Assembly (NCBI RefSeq): GCF_040436345.1
Contig: NC_133218.1
Coordinates: 5,458,484-5,522,483 of the forward strand
Reading direction: 5' to 3'
Length of the DNA: 64,000 nt
DNA from: Pagrus major
Taxonomy: Eukaryota; Chordata; Actinopteri; Spariformes; Sparidae
The notes under the pieces were generated by a model. It made no database searches. It was not told where the DNA came from and worked only from the letters and a program-made list of their open reading frames with translations. Shown here in pieces: positions 57,180-64,000 of the stretch. The translations under genes were made by a program, and so were the position numbers. Numbering within the stretch: position 1 is the first letter of the stretch; every line of letters begins with the position of its first letter.

Positions 57180-57491
57180 CATGTCAGCCCCATTGGCTGT
57201 TGTAGCATGATGGCAGTGCAGTGACTCCCCCAGCACACACACAACTTTTACATTATGGAAACAGTTAAAGACAGATCATTTACAGAACAGAATAACTGAA
57301 CATAGTCTTGTTACTCCTACATGACATATCTTGCTAAAATGCAGTACAGAGCACTGTATGAACTGATATAGACCTAAAAAACAATTGAGTTTCGAGGTTC
57401 ATGAGGCCTTTTCTCAAAAATCAAAGTTGTGTGTGTGCTGGGGGAGTCACTGCACTGCCATCATGCTACAACAGCCAATGGGGCTGACATG
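57180..57491. repeat. Perfect 69-bp inverted repeat with 174-nt spacer
   Basis: 57180-57248 and 57423-57491 are exact reverse complements over all 69 bases as I read them. In addition the 15 bases at 57169-57183 (AGAAAAGGCCTCATG) recur inverted at 57400-57414, just before the right arm. There is no target duplication at the outer edges. Confidence 0.9.
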
Positions 57492-58074
57492 AAAATGCAA
57501 ATATGAATGTAACAGTTATACTGGCCAAAAAAATTGGTATTCACGATATTATCCTGAAAATCAAAGGTATATGCTTCAAAAACAAACTGGAATCACACAG
57601 TTTGTTAAGAAACAAATAATTTTACTTCATCACAGATAGGACACATCTTTTTCGGTGAACATCCTTTTTTTGTGATGAACAAACTGATCAGCGGACTGAG
57701 GTCACAGGAACGGGAGTGCAAATTGGAAGTGTTGGTCCAACAATACCTTGAAAATATGAAAACCATCGATATTCGATTGCATGTTACTTGATACCATGGG
57801 GAAAAAGTGACACAACATTGAGGGAATAAAATTTAAAATTTTTTAGCAAACGATAAATATAACAAGGCTTTTGTACTGTGTGTTAACAACAACAAATTTA
57901 AGGTAATTTACTTCTGACCGTAGTCAGACGAGTGGGAGGAGGCGGGACTATGTGTGTGTCGACTCGCTGAGAGAAGAGACAGCAAGAATCTTCTAGAATC
58001 TTAAAATGACTGGACAGATGCTGGATGGCAGTTCAAAATAAATAAATCAGGAAATCGATAGAGGACTAGTTAGA

Positions 58075-58185
58075 AGTGAAGAAGCCTCTTGGAGGAGAGG
58101 TGAAACTGAAACAAGTCCAGTTGCCTACGATACAGCGCTTAGAATTACCAGAACCTGGATGACTGAGAACCTTCATCAAAATAGA
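58075..58185 (+). repeat. Interspersed repeat, 'CCTACGATACAGCGCTTAGA' type
   Basis: AACAAGTCCAGTTGCCTACG, AGCGCTTAGAATTACCAGAA and CCTGGATGACTGAGAACCTT also occur at 25644-25710 and, inverted, at 17150-17225. Confidence 0.65.
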
Positions 58186-59086
58186 GGACTGTACTTTGTT
58201 CAGCTAGACAGCTTTTACAGGTCACTGATAAACAGGATTTCACCACGATCAACTTATCCTCAGTGTCTTTTTCAGTGTGATCAGGGGTGAAATCTTATAT
58301 TGTCCTGCCAAATGGCAGATTAAAGCATGCTGACAGTGTGGAATCACTGATGAGCTAAAGACAAACCAGAAGTAAAAACATCTTTACATATCATGTACAT
58401 AAGGATCATAAAATGATCATAATGATAAAAACTGTATTTTTTTGTATTTCTTTTTCGGAAGAACGGACAACCAAGCTCAGTCTGAACACACCAACTAAAA
58501 TCTTATCCACAAGAGTGCTCTGTACACCTGTGAGTGAGCATTACAGACCACTGTTAAAATACTGTAGTACCCTCTTTGCGTGTGCATGCCATATTTTGTG
58601 AATCTCAGTGGGAATCTTCTGGCCTGAGGGCTGCGTGAGTGAGGGGGAAGATGAGTTACAGGATTACCTGTCAGGAATCATGAATGTTCCTTTAATTACA
58701 GAAAATAATGTAGAAGTGTCAAACACGTGGAGAGAAGCTGTGTGCACACACGATCATGCACTTCAACACGCACTCTCAGTAGTTTAAAGTACGTGGAGGT
58801 TATTTCTCTCCATGTGGGGCGTTGAGGGGGACGACTTCTACAGCTCCTGTGGATGATTACTGGACCAATCATGTTCCTCCTCTCATCAGCCTTTCAAACA
58901 GCCATTAATTTTCACAGTAACGACCCATTTCACCTCCCACATGGTGTATAATTTGTATGGCGTGTATTTATTGTATGCTTTCGTCCTCGCATCTTTCGGA
59001 GCGGCAGCCTGTGTACTGCAGAACAAAATCATCGGCACCAAGTGTGCTTTCGAACAACAGTCTTCCTCCTCTCCGGGCACACGCGC

Positions 59087-59094
59087 TATAAATA
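59087..59094 (+). promoter_or_regulatory. TATA-box-like sequence
   Basis: TATAAATA preceded by GCGC and followed by a pyrimidine-rich tract. Good TATA consensus, but no recognised gene starts downstream. Confidence 0.25.
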
Positions 59095-59859
59095 GAAAGT
59101 GCTCTCTCACTCCCTCTCACTCTGTCCTCTCTCACTCTCCCCCCCTCATGTCTCCATCGCTCTATAACTCACCCTCTCTCTCTCTCTCCCTCTCTGGCAG
59201 TGGATTTGTTTCTGGTGTTTCAGTGTGTGTGGTTGGGAGAGATATGAGAAGGGTTGAAATGAGCTTTGATTGATGTCTTCCTCTTTTTCCCTCAGACACA
59301 CTAACTTACTTTCACCCCAACACACACACAAGATCCCACAGTGGCCTCTTTAACTCCAGTGATTTAAGATGCAGCAAAGTGTTCGACATCAACTTTAGGA
59401 GGTTTTAATTGTTCGACACATCATGATACTGAAGCAAAGACTGGATATCAGACCGTTATACTTTTCTGACGTGTTTCGTTGTATGTGTTCCTGTGCTGTT
59501 TGTCCCGTTTTCCTCTAGCTCTGCCCAGATGTGCTACATCTGATTGCTCAATGAGGTGCACCTGTTCTGGGAATAAAGTGCTTAAAAGCTCCTGCATCAG
59601 CACAGAGAGGCTTCTGCTGGGGGACTGATTGTTTCTCTGTCTCTCATCCTGGGATTTTGTGCTGCTCTCTTTTGACTATGTGCCTTCTGGTAGACTTTAT
59701 TTTGTGTCTTAGTTGTTTATATGTCTTCATCATGTTGATAAATCCCATGAATATGGTTGTATTAAAGGTTATGTTATGTGGTTGATTTGGGTCAGTGGTG
59801 GAGTTTTGCAGTGTTAGATGAGAAAAAGAATAACATTCTCATATCTGTCAATTAAATAT

Positions 59860-60250
59860 GCCAGAACCTGTTTAGCTTAGTTTATCATAAAGACCAGAAA
59901 CAGGGAAAAACAGTGAGCCCATAGGTAACAAAATCTGCCTACCTAATTACAAAATCTGCCTAATTAATTAATACATTAACACGTTAGATCTTGTTTGTTT
60001 AATTTACACAAAAAGCGAAGTGTAAAAACATCGAGTTGGGATTTCACAGAGGGGGTTTATGTGTACTCTTTGTGGAGCTGTTTCCTGGTTTACAGTCTTA
60101 GCACTAAGCTAAGCTAATCGACTGCTGGGTCCAGATGCATATTTAGCATCAAGACATGAGAGTGGTAACTACATTAACTAACTTGCAGCAACAAAGAAAG
60201 AAAGCAAGCAAGAAGAAAGTGAGATTTTTTCCAAAATGTCAAACTACTGG
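59860..60250 (-). repeat. 'GCTTAGCTTAGTGCTAAG' repeat, inverted copy
   Basis: GTTTCCTGGTTTACAGTCTT then CACTAAGCTAAGCTAATCGA, and GGTAACAAAATCTGCCTACC, match the family at 56715 and 50905. Confidence 0.55.
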
Positions 60251-60254
60251 ATCA

Positions 60255-60700
60255 ACATTTGAGAGGTTTGGCTTCTTATGTTAAAACAAACTGTGTTTGC
60301 TGACAAAGGTTTTATGAAGTGTTCCTGAGCCCATGTAGTAATGTCCTTTACACAATCATGTGTTTCACAAAGTGTTGAACCTCGCCTCATCCATGCTTGT
60401 GAACGACTGAGCCTTTTGAGGACGCCTGTTTCATACCAAATCATGATACTGTCACCTGTTACCAATGGGCCCGTTTACCTGTGGAATGATATAAACAGGT
60501 GTTTTTGGATCATTCCACAACTTTCACAGTCTGTTGTCGCTCCTGTTCCAACTTCAACCAAATTCAGAATAAGCACACATTTCTAAAAAACAATCACGAA
60601 AACATTACATTTATTGTTTTTGTGTTGTTTTTAATTGAGTATATGCCAGAAAGGATTTGCAAATGATCACATTTTGTTTTACTTAATGATTTACACAACA
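60255..60700 (-). repeat. Interspersed repeat, copy B of the pair with 51890
   Basis: Inverted relative of 51890-52230: AACGACTGAGCCTTTTGAGG, TACCAATGGGCCC, GATCATTCCACAACTTTCAC, TTTAATTGAGTATATGCCAG. Confidence 0.6.
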
Positions 60701-61289
60701 TCCCAACTTAAATTTAAATTTAAACCACTCCACTCACACATGAGCACTCAGAAAGCTGGTAACAGAAATATCATAATTTGGTTTATAGCCTATGATTCAA
60801 AATATCAGAATTGGCTTGATTAATTCAACCAGTCACCTTATTATGTTTTAGGAAATGTATTGTCAGATAAATGTATCTAACTAGTATTAGGTAGCTAAAT
60901 GTTAGGTGCATAAAAACTGGTATTTAAGACTAAATACATTATTCAGCTGCTCCTTGTTTAAATATTTTTCCTTTCAATTTTATAAATGTGGCACAAAAGA
61001 AAACATTTTTGATTTGTATTCGCCAATTTTTTATCAAAACTGTGATCATTTAATATTTTCTGCCTAATCTGAGTGATAAGCTTTGCAGAATTGAGACATG
61101 AAGACAAGCAAAGCATGTACAGATAACAGATAATCATGTTTATCATATAATTAAAGAAGGATTTTTATGCTCTAAAACAACCTTGACCTGGTAGAGACTG
61201 CGGTCTTATGAAATATCAAACACGTGAAAACACAGAAGTGTGAAAAGACTGACGTGAAGGATATTAAATCTGATTTCATCACATGTAGC

Positions 61290-61680
61290 CGAGGCAGAAA
61301 CTCACGAGTTGAGAAATTAAGCCATTATAAAGAATGAAGCTGACTCCATCACAGAATGTAATTTCAATAAATGATGTCTCTATTTGAGTTCACTGAAAGA
61401 AGACACTAAATTAATGACGCCATGAGCTGAATTGTAATTACTGTTATTAAACACATTTCTGTCACTGCCTGTAATCTTATTTCTGCTTAGTGGTGCTTAT
61501 TAGGATGTGAACATTAATAAATCAATGAGATATTCATTTTGTGACACAAGTGTAATTACAATAAATAAATAAGAGCGTTTATCTGTGACATGAAGAAGAG
61601 TTTGTTCTGACTAAACATCACAGCTGTCTGGTTTAAGGTGAGGTCATCAGAGGAGAGGAGGAGGACGCTCAGGTGAGTTT
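61290..61680. promoter_or_regulatory. Possible conserved noncoding block in the pias1 intron
   Basis: Complex sequence with many TAAT cores (GAATTGTAATTACTGTTATT at about 61430, GTAATTACAATAAAT at 61551) and no similarity to the repeats in the window. Enhancer-like, but unproven. Confidence 0.2.
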
Positions 61681-62099
61681 TTGTAAACATCTTTCTATGC
61701 TGTCTTCAAGAGAAGAGACTTGATGCTTCTCTGCAGTCTGTGATGGACCGTGTGCTTGACGTCAAGCTTTAAAATCAATCCGGCTGTTTTGACGCCATGC
61801 TTCAACCGACAAGAAATCATGTGAAAAGTGTTATCATGGACGTTAAGAGTGCAAACTGAGAAACAGCCCTGCTGCAGAGACTGTACGGCATGAAAACCTG
61901 CCGACTCTCAGCCCTTCATGGTCCACGATTTGAGACCTCTGCTGTACCGGCTACGCTGCACATGACATTGTCTTATAATGTGAAATGTATGTATTTGAAA
62001 GACAGATGGTGGGAAGAGTGACAGATGGGAAAATGACCTTCAATGGTTTGCTGTTTACAGTGAGGAGGAAATAAACTGACGAGAACCCAAAACATACAG

Positions 62100-62510
62100 T
62101 CAGCTGCCATTTTATTAGGTACTATATATAACACCAAACTACAGGGCTGCTACTAAACATTATTTTCATTGTTTATTTATCTGTTGATTATTTTGTCAAT
62201 GAAATGATTAATTGTTTGGTCGATTAAACGATCAATCGGTGATCAAAATAGTTATGGATTAATCTAACAGTTGACAACTGATTGATTAATCACCTCGGCT
62301 TGACTATACTGACAGGTATTTCTATTATTTTGTCTACCCCCTTTCGAGAAAATAATCATTTCATTAGTCAATAATGAAAATAATCACTTGTTGCAACCTA
62401 CTTTGTATTGGGTTACACTGAGAAGTGTTTCTACTCATTGATATTGTGGACAAAATAATACGAACACCTGTCAGTATAACACAACACAGTTTAACAGCAA
62501 CACAAACTGC
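62100..62510. repeat. Nested repeats: 'GTCAGCTGCCATTTTATTAG' element carrying a 'GGGCTGC...' copy
   Basis: The outer pieces CAGCTGCCATTTTATTAGGT and ATACTGACAGGTATTTCTATTATTTTG / CAAAATAATACGAACACCTGTCAGTATA form an inverted pair around 62300-62480. Inside at 62144-62285 is a short copy of the ATTAATCGATTA family, and a second fragment lies at 62345-62400. Confidence 0.5.
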
Positions 62511-63117
62511 AGCATCTAAAATCATCATTAAGTTCAATAAACACCTCTCTAAACTGTTTTGGACAAAGACTGAAGATTATAACTTTCATGACAGTGTGAT
62601 TTATGACATCAGACTGCATTTGTTTTAGATGAACTGGCAGCTGAGTGAACGTTTGTGGCGAAAGTGAAATTGAGGCACATCTGCACACCTTTACACTAGA
62701 GATGCAACCAGGGACGCTGGCAGTCAGTCACAGTTGGGGGTGCCGAGAAATCAGCCATAATGAGATCATCGTAAATGTTGTGCAACATTAATGTTTTTTG
62801 TGTTCATTTGAATGGCTGGGATAACTCAAAGCAAATAGCTGTCAACAATTCGAGAAGTTTTGCGCTACAGCAGACGGTAAACTTGAACACCAACATACTA
62901 CAGGACAAGCAGCCCCAGCAGCCAAATTCCTATTATTTGGGCCTTCTTGTAAATTTGGCATATGTTATACATTCATTTCCTATTTCTTTTTTGTGCAAAA
63001 ATGGACATGTTTATTTACATATAGAGTGGTAGTGAGTTCCTATCGCACATCACACTTTTTTAAATCAACTGATGTTTTTTATAATGCTTTGTTTTACTAC
63101 TTCCCAGGTCCATATCA

Positions 63118-63451
63118 GCAAAGATTAGTCATTTAATCGATTAGTCAACTTAAAGAAAATCAATTGCCAACTACTGTTTCAATGTCAAAGATTTGCTGGT
63201 TCCAGCTTCTTAAATGTGAGGATTTGCTTTTGTAATTTACTAATTTTTATTCGTAAAAGAAGAATCTTTGGGTTTTGGACTGTTGGTTGGACAAAAGGAG
63301 CAATTTGAAGACGTCACCTTGGGCTCTGGGATATTGTGATGAGCATTTATGATTTTTTTTTTTGTCATTTTACAGACTAAACAATCAATTAATCATGAAA
63401 ATGATTAGCAGATTCATCGATACTGAAAATAATTGTTAGTTTCGGCCCTAC
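63118..63451 (-). repeat. 'GGGCCGAAACTAACAATTAT' family, copy 6 (inverted)
   Basis: Read on the minus strand it begins TAGGGCCGAAACTAACAATT and has TCTGTAAAATGACAAAAAAA and CAAATCCTCACATTTAAGAA in family order, ending at ATCGATTAAATGACTAA. Confidence 0.65.
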
Positions 63452-64000
63452 TTCCAGTAGAAAAGGTGTGATCACTGTTTCGAAACTGTGTACACATCTC
63501 AATGAGCACAAGAGACAGCATGGAAACATATACTGTAAAAATAATCATACTAGTGATAAATGAAGGCAACTAACTACTGTTAATGATCACACTGAGAGGG
63601 AGCTGACTAAACACTTCTCATTTACACTTTGAGGTCTAACAGTAAAAAAACCTATGTGAGGTAAAACAGACACCTTGTACGCTGCACTTTTAAGTATGAA
63701 CTAGATTTATGTTCCAGCTTGGTCACATCTGGTCTCAAAGCACTTGTTACCTCACGGTGAAATATTTCTACATTTTGTCCTCCAGTTAAACTGAAACCCA
63801 GCTGTAAGAACTGAGTTACAGAACCTCATAGTGACAAGATGGAGGAAACTATTAACAAGCTCATTTGTGGCTTGTGAGCCTACTAGATTGGAAAGTGTGG
63901 AATATTACTGCGATGTGATTTTGACCCTGCAGTCAGTAAAAACGTAGAAAACTTTTGGTTCTCGGTCTTCTCTCTCTGGTTAGAGGAGACGCCGTGTGAG
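63452..64000. other. No gene recognised; window end
   Basis: AT-rich sequence, presumably pias1 intron. I see no SAP-domain exon up to the end of the window. Confidence 0.4.

Larger units (their letters stand above)
57492..59859 (-). other. pias1 upstream intron, no exon found
   Basis: Contains a repeat piece at 58075-58185 and a pyrimidine-rich tract at 59100-59210. No minus-strand frame here encodes a SAP domain, so the preceding pias1 exon is not in this stretch. Confidence 0.5.

Noticed and set aside
62425-63032. Small frames near the window end as a possible pias1 SAP exon
   Set aside because: None has the helix-rich SAP motif expected, and most lie on the wrong strand.

Overview
The window is vertebrate nuclear DNA, almost certainly from a ray-finned fish, and a percomorph-type teleost is my best guess. 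Reasons: the genes are split by GT-AG introns, most of the sequence is AT-rich and intergenic or intronic, and it is packed with CA microsatellites and short inverted-repeat transposon families of the kind common in spiny-rayed fish. There are no bacterial operons, CRISPR arrays, tRNA or rRNA genes that I can see.

Three protein genes are clear, and all lie on the minus strand. (1) morf4l1 (MRG15), 15879-27970: I reconstructed 12 coding exons with consistent phases, giving a complete 323-residue chromatin reader. (2) An intronless relaxin-3-receptor-like GPCR (RXFP3/4 family), 34558-35544, 328 residues. (3) pias1, 42644-56213, a SUMO E3 ligase: the last 11 coding exons are present, from within the PINIT domain to the stop codon. 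The exon or exons for the SAP domain must lie beyond 64000. A fourth gene is suggested by a CpG-rich promoter with CCAAT boxes and a consensus CRE near 11.4-12.0 kb, plus a 16-codon candidate first exon at 11621-11668 (minus). I could not identify it.

Layout: 1-11.4 kb is repeats and unassigned DNA, including a hAT/ZBED element with a perfect 8-bp target duplication (1463-3168). 11.4-12 kb is the promoter of the unidentified gene. 12-15.8 kb is repeats and the presumed morf4l1 3' UTR. 15.9-28.1 kb is morf4l1, whose introns carry nested DNA transposons. 28.2-34.5 kb is intergenic repeats. 34.5-35.6 kb is the GPCR. 36-42.6 kb is repeats, a possible conserved noncoding block and the presumed pias1 3' UTR. 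42.6-64 kb is pias1 exons and introns, again rich in repeats.

The genes do not form a pathway. morf4l1 and pias1 both act in the nucleus on chromatin and transcription, while the GPCR is a membrane receptor; I see only shared strand and proximity. The most unusual structures are a foldback transposon at 46307-47272, made of alternating inverted modules around a decayed transposase fragment; a perfect 69-bp inverted repeat at 57180-57491; several transposon-in-transposon nests; and a three-unit 51-bp minisatellite. I did not find a convincing new multi-gene system. Exon boundaries and repeat calls were read by eye without alignment tools.
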